Source: Bacillus sp. FJAT-52991
Lineage (GTDB): Bacteria > Bacillota > Bacilli > Bacillales > Domibacillaceae
NCBI RefSeq assembly: GCF_037201805.1
Contig: NZ_CP147404.1
Location: 2,690,001 to 2,754,000, forward strand
Reading direction: 5' to 3'
DNA: 64,000 bases
Shown piece after piece: positions 8,867 to 15,936 of the stretch. How positions within the stretch are numbered: the stretch's first letter is position 1; every line of letters begins with the position of its first letter. Made by a program: the position numbers and the translations under genes. Below the pieces are notes generated by a model. It searched no databases. It had not been told where the DNA came from and worked only from the letters and a program-made list of their open reading frames with translations.

Positions 8867-11017
8867 TTGGTTCAATCCAATCGTATATTTTCTTTAGACA
8901 TCGGAACGAGATCCGTAGTAGGTATGATTATCGAACAAGAGGAGGATCGATTTCATGTCATTGATATGGTGATGTATGAGCATAAAAAACGATCTATGCT
9001 TGATGGTCAAATTCAAGATATCCCCTCCGTTGCAGCGATTATTGCCAAAATTAAAGCAGAACTTGAAGAAAAGCATGGCCCATTGAAAAAGGCTTGTGTA
9101 GCGGCTGCAGGACGTGCGTTACAAACGGAAACAGCTCATGCAACCATTCAAGTAGCAGGCAAGCCCATGACACAAGAAGATGTGCTTCACCTTGAGCTAT
9201 CCGCCGTTCAGGAGGCACAAGTAAAAGCGGCTAAAAAACAGCAACTCGATCAGCATCGTCATTACTATTGTGTAGGCTATTCCGTTCTTTATTACCGATT
9301 AGACGGAGAGGAAATTACAAGTTTAATAGATCAACAAGGCACCGAAGCCTCCGTTGATATCATTGCGACCTTTTTGCCGCGCGTTGTCGTCGAATCATTG
9401 ATTGCCGCCTTAGCTAGAGCAGACCTAGAAATAGAAGCATTGACGTTAGAACCCATTGCCGCTATTCACGTGCTCGTTCCTCCATCGATGCGACGGTTAA
9501 ATATTGCACTTGTTGATATCGGAGCTGGCACCTCTGATATCGCCATCACTAGTGCTGGAACCGTCATTTCTTATGGAATGGTACCGATTGCTGGCGATGA
9601 AATTACCGAAGCATTAAGCGATCATTTTTTGCTTGATTTCCCGATTGCTGAACGAGTGAAAAGAGAGCTGCAAACAGAAGAAACGATCAAAATAACCGAT
9701 ATATTAGGCTTTGAGACATTGTTTTCAAAAGATGAGGTGCTAGATAAGAGTCATGAAGCAGTCAACCGACTAGCGGAAGCCATTCAGCAAGAGATTATTC
9801 GATTGAATAATGGAAATGCTCCTCAAGCGGTTATGATGGTCGGTGGCGGAAGCTTGACCCCGGGACTTCCTAAATTGTTAGCGGAAAAACTTCAACTCGC
9901 CGACAACCGAGTGGCGATCAGAGGAACGGAAGCCATCAATGAATTGACAATGGCCGATCAAATTGCTCATGCTCCAACACTCGTTACACCGATCGGTATC
10001 GCCATTACATCGAAGCAAAGGCCGCTTCAATACAAAACCGTGTATGTGAATGAGCAGCCCGTTCGTCTGTTTGAATTAAACAAGTTAACAGCAGGAGATT
10101 GCCTGCTAGCAGCTGGATTAAAGATCAATCAGTTATATGGCAAACCTGGACTTGCGATAATGGTTACGTACAACGGTCAATTATTAACCATCCCAGGAAA
10201 ATATGGGAAGCTGCCTATTTTAACAAAAAATGGGCAGCCGTGCCGATTTGATGAAATAGTGAATCATCATGATAAGCTTGAAATTACGAAAGGAGAGGAC
10301 GGGCAGCCAGCAAGTGTACAGCTCAATGAATTACTAGAAAACACTACGAGCATTCAAGTCACTTTAAACGGCGAAGTGATCGAAGTTCCTTTATCTATTA
10401 TCGTTAATGGGAAAGAAGCCAGCTTGCACACTTCCCTTGCCGATAGTGATGTAATTGAAGCTCGCTATCCGTCCATCGCCGAATGGTTGCCATCTCAACA
10501 GAAACAAACATGGCTAGAAGAACTGCTTCCATTTTCTGTTGTCATCAATCATAAAAAAACTTATTTTCCGTCTCTATCTGCCAAAATACGGGTCAATGGA
10601 CGAGAGGAAAAGCTATCTCAGCCTCTTCAAGATAGATCAATACTTGAATGGGTCCCTGCTCCAAAAAGAACAGTAGCTGATATCGCCACTTTAAAGCAAT
10701 ATCCATTCGAGCAGTCGATTATCGTCTTCTTTAACGGAAAAGAAATCACTCTTACGAAGGAAGCTACACGCTTTTATCGAGATGGCGTCTTATTACATCC
10801 AGAAGATATTATCTATGCTGGAGATGAACTCATTGTAGAAATGGATCAAGCACAAGGGTTTATTTTTCAAGATTTATTCCGCCATGTTGAAGTCGCCATT
10901 CCTAAACAAGAAGGAAAAACGTTTTACATTTTAAAAAATAATGAAGAAACCACTTTTTATGAACCGATTCTTCCAGGAGATCACCTCGAAATTAAATGGG
11001 AGATCATAAAAAAATAG
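8867..11017 (+). CDS. FtsA/PilM-like actin-fold protein with a long C-terminal repeat region
   Basis: The 716-residue protein begins with an FtsA/PilM-type actin-fold ATPase. Phosphate-1 motif is LDIGTRSVVGMI (about 10-21), an SHS2-like insertion follows, phosphate-2 is DIGAGTSDIAIT (about 219-230) and the adenosine motif is VGGGSLTPGLPK (about 325-336). Residues from about 400 onward hold several modules of the form hydrophobic-NG-x...D-x-[IL]-E (VTYNGQLLTIP, VTLNGEVIEVP, IVFFNGKEITLT), reminiscent of small beta-grasp domains. The start is TTG behind GCAGGTGA. It is much longer than FtsA and no pilus assembly genes are adjacent, so its role is unknown. Similar proteins occur next to aroA in other bacilli (from memory). 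Confidence 0.85.
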   Translation: MVQSNRIFSLDIGTRSVVGMIIEQEEDRFHVIDMVMYEHKKRSMLDGQIQDIPSVAAIIAKIKAELEEKHGPLKKACVAAAGRALQTETAHATIQVAGKPMTQEDVLHLELSAVQEAQVKAAKKQQLDQHRHYYCVGYSVLYYRLDGEEITSLIDQQGTEASVDIIATFLPRVVVESLIAALARADLEIEALTLEPIAAIHVLVPPSMRRLNIALVDIGAGTSDIAITSAGTVISYGMVPIAGDEITEALSDHFLLDFPIAERVKRELQTEETIKITDILGFETLFSKDEVLDKSHEAVNRLAEAIQQEIIRLNNGNAPQAVMMVGGGSLTPGLPKLLAEKLQLADNRVAIRGTEAINELTMADQIAHAPTLVTPIGIAITSKQRPLQYKTVYVNEQPVRLFELNKLTAGDCLLAAGLKINQLYGKPGLAIMVTYNGQLLTIPGKYGKLPILTKNGQPCRFDEIVNHHDKLEITKGEDGQPASVQLNELLENTTSIQVTLNGEVIEVPLSIIVNGKEASLHTSLADSDVIEARYPSIAEWLPSQQKQTWLEELLPFSVVINHKKTYFPSLSAKIRVNGREEKLSQPLQDRSILEWVPAPKRTVADIATLKQYPFEQSIIVFFNGKEITLTKEATRFYRDGVLLHPEDIIYAGDELIVEMDQAQGFIFQDLFRHVEVAIPKQEGKTFYILKNNEETTFYEPILPGDHLEIKWEIIKK

Positions 11018-11031
11018 CTTTCAGCAACCTA

Positions 11032-11242
11032 TTTATCCCGCATTAACGGGCTGTAAGACCCCCACCTCAACGTGGCAGACGGAGCGCAGGCATGTGGGTG
11101 GGGGGCAAACGCCCGATCCGTTCGGGCCTGCACGATGCAGGTTACAAAGGCGTTGCAACAGGACGTTGCGCTCTTAGCCTTTGTTCCTCTGTTAATCAGT
11201 GGGGGATGAAGAAAACCCCCACTGATTGAGGTTTCACTTTAT
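11032..11242 (+). mobile_element. Hairpin-rich noncoding element bounded by TTTAT; candidate IS200/IS605-derived MITE
   Basis: This GC-rich 210-bp stretch has no reading frame but six successive hairpins: 11037-11050, 11059-11066 with 11097-11104, 11111-11127, 11128-11140, 11144-11151 with 11177-11184, and 11194-11205 with 11216-11227. TTTAT occurs immediately left of the first hairpin (11032-11036) and again at the right end (11238-11242). Subterminal hairpins next to a short AT-rich site at both ends are the hallmark of IS200/IS605 ends. It may be a PATE-like derivative without transposase, or a structured RNA. Base composition differs clearly from the neighbouring genes. Confidence 0.5.
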
Positions 11243-11243
11243 C

Positions 11244-11298
11244 AAAAAACCTTGCTATCGCCATATTCTTAGTAAATACGGCGGTAGCAAGGTTTGGT
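11244..11298. terminator. Terminator of ytxJ
   Basis: AACCTTGCTATCGCC (11248-11262) pairs with GGCGGTAGCAAGGTT (11280-11294). An A-run at 11244-11249 gives a U-tract on the minus strand just after the ytxJ stop. Confidence 0.8.
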
Positions 11299-11613
11299 TT
11301 ATATAAGTTTTAATTGCTGCTTCGTAATTCTCCAATGGGACTCATTCCAAACAGGTTTTCCATCTTTAAAGAGAAACGCTTGTGGAGATTGATGAGTAAT
11401 CATAAATTTGTCAGCAATGTAGTTTGAAAGTTCTCTTGCCTCCTGCACCACTAAATAATAACCTTTCTCTTCAGGGTTCTCCTTTAAAAATGATTGAAAT
11501 TCATCATAGGCCTTACTGCTAACAGGGCATGTTATGCTGTGTTTTAAAAAGAAAAAGCGATTATTCTCTTTTAGTAATTTTTCAAAGTCTGTAATTTCCA
11601 CTATATTATCCAT
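11299..11613 (-). CDS. ytxJ: YtxJ, bacillithiol-system monothiol thioredoxin-fold protein
   Basis: The 104-residue protein has a thioredoxin-like fold with a single active-site cysteine in HSITCPVSSKA, the CPxS motif of bacilliredoxin-like YtxJ. It likely handles de-bacillithiolation or related thiol chemistry in the cytoplasm. The chosen ATG has AAAGGTGA at good distance; the reading frame continues 31 codons upstream, but that part overlaps the ytxH terminator and lacks homology. It is the last gene of ytxGHJ; a hairpin separates it from ytxH and may lower its expression. Confidence 0.88.
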   Translation of the reverse strand: MDNIVEITDFEKLLKENNRFFFLKHSITCPVSSKAYDEFQSFLKENPEEKGYYLVVQEARELSNYIADKFMITHQSPQAFLFKDGKPVWNESHWRITKQQLKLI

Positions 11614-11667
11614 TCTTTTCACCTTTCTTTCACCAAAGTAATTTACTTTTATTATACGTTTTACAAT

Positions 11668-11712
11668 AAAAAAATGAAAACAGCGAGAATGACTCGCTGT
11701 TTTCATTTTTTA
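11668..11712 (-). terminator. Hairpin terminator after ytxH
   Basis: AAAAATGAAAACAGCGAG / CTCGCTGTTTTCATTTTT is a perfect long stem with a 5-base loop overlapping the ytxH stop. It probably attenuates transcription into ytxJ. Confidence 0.8.
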
Positions 11713-12243
11713 TTGACCCGCTTTATTTTTGTTGTCAGCTGAAGCAGATTGATGAACCGTTTTTTCCGTATCATCAAATGCTTTTTTCGTTTCCTCTAGC
11801 TTCTCTGTAATTGTAGCAGCCGTTTCTTGCAACGCCTCTTGTGGTTTTTTCGCTTCTTCTACTCCTATTTCTACCTCTACTTCTACCTCTACGTCATTTA
11901 ACGCTGGAGATAACGTTTTGACTTTTTCCATCATGACGTTAGATTGCTCTTGTACAATTTTTGTTAAATTCGCTGTTTTATCCTTTACCTCAACAGCGAT
12001 GTCATAGCCCTTCACTCGTGCGATATCCGTCCAATCACTAGCACGTTCTTTTAATGAACCTGCTTGCAAATTGATGTCTTCACGAAGCTCCTTACCAGAT
12101 TTCGGTGCCAAAAATAGAGCTGTAGCTGCACCAACCATACCTCCAATTAATGCACCAATTAAAAAATCCTTCGTATTCATGCTACCATCATCATAATTTG
12201 GATTTGCTTCATAGTTTTCATAGTTTGGGTTATTCTTCTTCAT
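11710..12243 (-). CDS. ytxH: YtxH general stress protein
   Basis: The 177-residue YtxH-family protein has a hydrophilic Asn/Tyr-rich N-terminus, one hydrophobic glycine-rich membrane segment (DFLIGALIGGMVGAATALFL) followed by APKSGKELR, then a long helical, charged tail. The tail holds an alternating Val-Glu stretch (VEVEVEVEIGVEE) encoded by a small GTAGAG-like repeat, perhaps of variable length between strains. An ATG three codons upstream touches the AAAAGGAG site, so the second ATG is chosen. It lies in the SigB-type ytxGHJ operon; the molecular function is unknown. Confidence 0.88.
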   Translation of the reverse strand: MKKNNPNYENYEANPNYDDGSMNTKDFLIGALIGGMVGAATALFLAPKSGKELREDINLQAGSLKERASDWTDIARVKGYDIAVEVKDKTANLTKIVQEQSNVMMEKVKTLSPALNDVEVEVEVEIGVEEAKKPQEALQETAATITEKLEETKKAFDDTEKTVHQSASADNKNKAGQ

Positions 12244-12262
12244 GACATTCATCTCCTTTTAA

Positions 12263-12742
12263 TTAATGGCTTCTTTGTCGCTGACTAGCATCAGCCAACA
12301 CTGTCTCATTTTTCATTTGCATGGACTCTTTGTCTTTTCTTTCTTTGAACTTATCAACCATTTGTTTAACGACGCTTCCCCATTGTACAGCTTGAGAAAT
12401 TTTGTGTTGATTCTTTTCTAGATCGGAAGCCACATTCGTCGTCACATTTTTAACAGATTGATTTAATTTTTGCACAGACGAACCAACATCTTTCACTGCA
12501 TAAAAGACCGTATTTAGTTGCCCTGCTTTTTGCTGAATATCCTCAGCTAATACGTTTGTTTTATGTAGTAATTCTGCTGTTTCTGACGTTATACCTTGCA
12601 TTTGTCCCTCTAAACGATCCACCGTTCTAGACAGACTGTCTAATGTTTTGTCCACAGACTTCAATGTTTTTGACACATTCAAAACGAGAATGAAAAAAGC
12701 AATTGCCGCCACTGCAGCACTTAAATATAAAATAATTTCCAT
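12263..12742 (-). CDS. ytxG: YtxG, DUF948 general stress protein
   Basis: The 159-residue protein has one N-terminal membrane helix (residues about 3-24) and then an extended coiled-coil region with heptad-like hydrophobics (SVDKTLDSLSRTVDRLEGQM). This is the DUF948 layout. It is the first gene of ytxGHJ, 19 bp before ytxH, and lies behind a good SigB promoter as in B. subtilis. It presumably acts at the membrane under general stress; the mechanism is not known. Confidence 0.9.
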   Translation of the reverse strand: MEIILYLSAAVAAIAFFILVLNVSKTLKSVDKTLDSLSRTVDRLEGQMQGITSETAELLHKTNVLAEDIQQKAGQLNTVFYAVKDVGSSVQKLNQSVKNVTTNVASDLEKNQHKISQAVQWGSVVKQMVDKFKERKDKESMQMKNETVLADASQRQRSH

Positions 12743-12778
12743 TCTGTGACACCTCCTACGATTGTTATATTCATGAAG

Positions 12779-12803
12779 TTACCCTGCTTAAAAAATAATA
12801 AAC
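12779..12803 (-). promoter_or_regulatory. SigB promoter of ytxGHJ
   Basis: Minus strand GTTTAT (12798-12803), a 13-bp spacer and GGGTAA (12779-12784) match the general-stress consensus GTTTAA-N12-15-GGGTAT. It lies about 37 bp before the ytxG start. The B. subtilis operon is SigB dependent. Confidence 0.75.
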
Positions 12804-12855
12804 CTACTCCACTAAAACTACTTCGACACCAACAACAAAAATCCTGCATAAAATT

Positions 12856-13004
12856 AAGAAAAGCGAAAGGCGCTGTTTAGCGACGTATGGACTGGAGCGA
12901 TCCGCACGAGATAAAGGAAGCACGATGAACGTTAGTGAATCGATGCTGACTTATCGCAAGGAGGATCGTGGAAGTACACTAGTCGCTAGCGCCTGTAGCT
13001 AGAC
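12856..13004. repeat. Interspersed GC-rich repeat, copy A
   Basis: It begins AGAAAAGCGAAAGGCGCTG and ends GCGCCTGTAGCTAGACA. The ends are partly complementary, so a single transcript would fold into a long imperfect hairpin. The first 60 or so bases recur at 13127-13190. There is no reading frame. The pattern matches the intergenic repeat families common in Bacillaceae. Confidence 0.75.
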
Positions 13005-13008
13005 AAGA

Positions 13009-13126
13009 AGAAAAGCGGAAGCAGCCGTTTAGACTCGGCAGGCATAAGATGGACCGCCTTAGTGGCGTTCTTTGCCACATAGGCGTGACAGCTTATGACC
13101 GAGAGTCTGACTGCTGGAGCTGGACA
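13009..13126. repeat. Interspersed GC-rich repeat, copy B (divergent family member)
   Basis: It begins AGAAAAGCGGAAGCAGCCG and ends GACTGCTGGAGCTGGACA. AGACTCGGCAGGCATAAG near the left pairs with CTTATGACCGAGAGTCT near the right. It has the same start and end style as copy A but a different middle. Confidence 0.75.
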
Positions 13127-13190
13127 TAGAAAAGCGAAAAGCGCTGTTCAGCGACGTATGGACTGGAGCGATCCGCACGAGATAAAGGAA
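13127..13190. repeat. Interspersed repeat, copy C (truncated copy of A)
   Basis: It repeats the left part of copy A almost exactly (CGACGTATGGACTGGAGCG and on through GATAAAGGAA), then stops and runs into the murC terminator region. It is a truncated third copy in direct orientation. Confidence 0.75.
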
Positions 13191-13197
13191 ACGACAA

Positions 13198-13232
13198 GCA
13201 AAAAGGCTGCCAGAATGGATCTAGCAGCCTTA
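13198..13232 (-). terminator. Terminator of murC
   Basis: AAGGCTGC and GCAGCCTT form the stem; an A-run at 13199-13204 gives the U-tract on the minus strand. Confidence 0.8.
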
Positions 13233-13242
13233 AGAATCTTCT

Positions 13243-14547
13243 TTACGCTTCGGTCATTGAGCTTTCATAAGCCGCCTGAAATTTTTGGATATCTCCAGCT
13301 CCCATAAAGATGAGCACGCTTCCTTGATGATCATTAAGAAGGGAAATCGTTTCTTCTTTAACTAGTTTTGCACCTGAGATTTTCTCCTGCAAATCTTCAA
13401 TAGATAGCTTACCATGGTTCTCACGGGCGGAACCAAAAATGTCACATAAATAGACAGCATCCGCTCCACTCAAACTGTCAGCAAAGTCAGCTAAAAACGT
13501 CTGAGTTCTTGAGAAAGTATGCGGCTGGAAAATGGCCACAATTTCTCGCTCAGGATACTTCTGTCTAGCTGAATTAATAGTCGCCTTAATTTCTGTCGGG
13601 TGATGGGCATAGTCGTCAATTAAAATTTGAGTCCCTATCCTTTTTTCCGAAAAGCGACGTTTAACTCCTTCAAACGTTAATAAGCGAGCTTTTACGATAT
13701 CTGTGTCAATTTCTTCATACTGACAAAGAGCGATCACAGCCAAGGCGTTTAAAATGTTATGGTCACCGAACATCGGAATTTTAAACGTAGCATAGAACGT
13801 ATTGCGAACAAACACATCAAACGTCGTGCCTGTTGAATCGTGCTCTACATTTCGCGCTTGGAAATCATTTTCCTCGGCAAATCCGTAAAACACAACCGGT
13901 ACTTTCGCTTGAATGCCTTGCAGATGCTCATCATCTCCACAAGCAAAAATTGCTTTCTTCACCTGCATAGCCATTTCTTGAAAGGCAGAGAAAACATCGG
14001 CAACATCAGCAAAGTAATCAGGATGATCAAAATCAATATTCGTCATAATCGCGTAGTCTGGATAGTAGGATAAAAAGTGACGACGATATTCGCATGCTTC
14101 AAACACGAAATATTTCGCATCTCTTTCTCCTTTTCCCGTACCATCTCCAATTAAAAAAGAAGTGGGCTTCGCTCCGCTAACGACATGAGATAGCAAACCC
14201 GTCGTAGATGTTTTGCCATGTGCTCCTGTAATCCCCACGCTAATGTTTTCCTGCATGACTTCACCTAAAAATTGGTGATAGCGCACCACAGGAATGCCTA
14301 ATTCATTTGCTTTATTAATTTCTTCGTGGTCATCTGGAAATGCATTCCCAGCTATAACTTTCATGCCTGACTGAATATTGTCAGCGTTAAAAGGAAGAAT
14401 CAGGATTCCTGCTTCTTCTAGCGCTTGTTGTGTAAAAAAATATTTATCTACATCTGAACCTTGCACACGCTCTCCTTTATCATGAAGCACTTGTGCTAGG
14501 GCGCTCATACCTGAGCCTTTAATTCCTACAAAATGATAGGTTGTCAT
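13243..14547 (-). CDS. murC: UDP-N-acetylmuramate--L-alanine ligase MurC
   Basis: MurC adds L-Ala to UDP-MurNAc, the first amino acid of the peptidoglycan stem peptide, using ATP. The 434-residue protein shows the N-terminal UDP-binding [12 protein letters not shown], the ATP loop [20 protein letters not shown] and [10 protein letters not shown], all typical of Mur ligases. It stands between sftA/NAPRTase and ytxG as in related bacilli. An extended -10 promoter lies upstream. Confidence 0.97.
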   Translation of the reverse strand: MTTYHFVGIKGSGMSALAQVLHDKGERVQGSDVDKYFFTQQALEEAGILILPFNADNIQSGMKVIAGNAFPDDHEEINKANELGIPVVRYHQFLGEVMQENISVGITGAHGKTSTTGLLSHVVSGAKPTSFLIGDGTGKGERDAKYFVFEACEYRRHFLSYYPDYAIMTNIDFDHPDYFADVADVFSAFQEMAMQVKKAIFACGDDEHLQGIQAKVPVVFYGFAEENDFQARNVEHDSTGTTFDVFVRNTFYATFKIPMFGDHNILNALAVIALCQYEEIDTDIVKARLLTFEGVKRRFSEKRIGTQILIDDYAHHPTEIKATINSARQKYPEREIVAIFQPHTFSRTQTFLADFADSLSGADAVYLCDIFGSARENHGKLSIEDLQEKISGAKLVKEETISLLNDHQGSVLIFMGAGDIQKFQAAYESSMTEA

Positions 14548-14645
14548 AATAGAACCTCCAACATTCGTCTATCCGTAAGCATTATATGTCAGTAGCGTAT
14601 TTTTGCTCTATATAGACGACGGACAGTTAACTTTCACAGTAAATT

Positions 14646-14654
14646 ATTATATCA
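14646..14654 (-). promoter_or_regulatory. Possible extended -10 promoter for murC
   Basis: The minus strand reads TGATATAAT, a full extended -10, about 100 bp before the murC start. No convincing -35 is present. A second ATTATA lies at 14581-14586. Confidence 0.4.
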
Positions 14655-14702
14655 CTTTTTTATGTCGTTGACTATGTGCATCAAAAACAAATCTTGTAAA
14701 TA

Positions 14703-15803
14703 TTAAAACTCTACCTTTTCTAGACGCGGATTTGGGCGATAACGTCGGCCTGCCTTCGCCTGCGCTTCACCATTAAGCATCACAAGATCCCCTGTAAAGC
14801 CAATATGAATTTTCAATAAGCTACTTCCTACACCATACATATCAACAGGAACACCTTGCTTTTCAAATTCCACAATTCGACTTTCATTGAATCCGCCAGA
14901 GACGACAATTTTCACATGATGAAATCCTTCTTCATCGAGAGCACGCCGTAAGGCAAAAATCAATTCCGCATTGACCCCGCGCGGATCAAACGTTCCAAGC
15001 GTCTCTTGATTTCTCAGGAAATATTGATCAATCAATGTTCTTGACGTATCTACACGAACACCTTTTAACTTCGAGCCAAATGCCCTTGCGACTTTCAATG
15101 AATCTGTAATGACATCATTATTATAGTCCACAAGAGCGATTAACTCATCATTAGGGAATGTTTCTTCATAAGCCCTTGTTGCCGCAACAATATCTCCATT
15201 AAACAATTGAATCAAGGCGTGTGGCATCGTTCCCATGCCTTCTTTCCCCCACCATTCATTCATTGCATGGGTCGCTTGAGCGGTAGAGCCTCCAATATAA
15301 GCAGCATACCCATCTCCAGCTTGCTGCATAAAATGATCATCACGATCTCCCATAAAAATAACCGGCTTTTGTTTTCCTGAAAGCTCGGCTGCTTTTTTGA
15401 CATTATATACACTTGTGGCAACGGAAGTTCTTCGCGCTAGAATCCCGTCGATCATGCCCTCTAAATAGCCAAACTCTTGATAAGGTCCTGTAATCGTTAA
15501 TACCGTTTCAAACGGGCTAATTTTATCGCCGTCTTTTAATGAATGAATTTCTAGCGCCTCTGGATGATCAGAAAATTCATGAATCAGTGCAATGACTTCA
15601 TCCGTACCGCAAAGAACTGCTTCACTCTTTTGAAAAAATTGCATAGTCACAATATTATTTTTATGGTATTTATCGGCAAGTTCCCGCGTTTTTAAAAAAT
15701 AAACCGCAGAAAACCAACCTTCCTTGACTCGGTCGTCAAATTTAAAAGTATAATTAGTTAACCGTTTAATCTTTCCTTGCATCTTCCACTCAATTTCTTT
15801 CAT
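14703..15803 (-). CDS. Nicotinate phosphoribosyltransferase, short form
   Basis: The 366-residue protein resembles type II phosphoribosyltransferases that convert nicotinate and PRPP to nicotinate mononucleotide in NAD salvage. Supporting segments are FDDRVKEGWFSAVYFLKTR at the N-terminus, the histidine-containing GGSTAQATHAMNEW, DYNNDVITDS, VRVDTSRTL and the phosphate-binding KIVVSGGFNES. It is shorter than PncB (about 490) and resembles the compact archaeal/firmicute form. ATG follows GAGGGAGC. B. subtilis lacks a gene here as far as I recall. Substrate (nicotinate or nicotinamide) is not certain. Confidence 0.82.
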   Translation of the reverse strand: MKEIEWKMQGKIKRLTNYTFKFDDRVKEGWFSAVYFLKTRELADKYHKNNIVTMQFFQKSEAVLCGTDEVIALIHEFSDHPEALEIHSLKDGDKISPFETVLTITGPYQEFGYLEGMIDGILARRTSVATSVYNVKKAAELSGKQKPVIFMGDRDDHFMQQAGDGYAAYIGGSTAQATHAMNEWWGKEGMGTMPHALIQLFNGDIVAATRAYEETFPNDELIALVDYNNDVITDSLKVARAFGSKLKGVRVDTSRTLIDQYFLRNQETLGTFDPRGVNAELIFALRRALDEEGFHHVKIVVSGGFNESRIVEFEKQGVPVDMYGVGSSLLKIHIGFTGDLVMLNGEAQAKAGRRYRPNPRLEKVEF

Positions 15804-15936
15804 TTGCTAAAAGCTCCCTCGTATTCACTAGTTCTCTCTTTTCTAATTCATACTGCTGAAAGACAGGGTGAACCATTTCCCCTACCTTGGCTCACCCTGT
15901 TATAGTCTGTTAGATACAAGTAAAGAATACCATGTA

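Noticed and set aside
13095-13307. 70-codon plus-strand frame across repeats B and C
   Set aside because: It is made of interspersed repeat sequence, the murC terminator and the antisense end of murC, without ribosome site.
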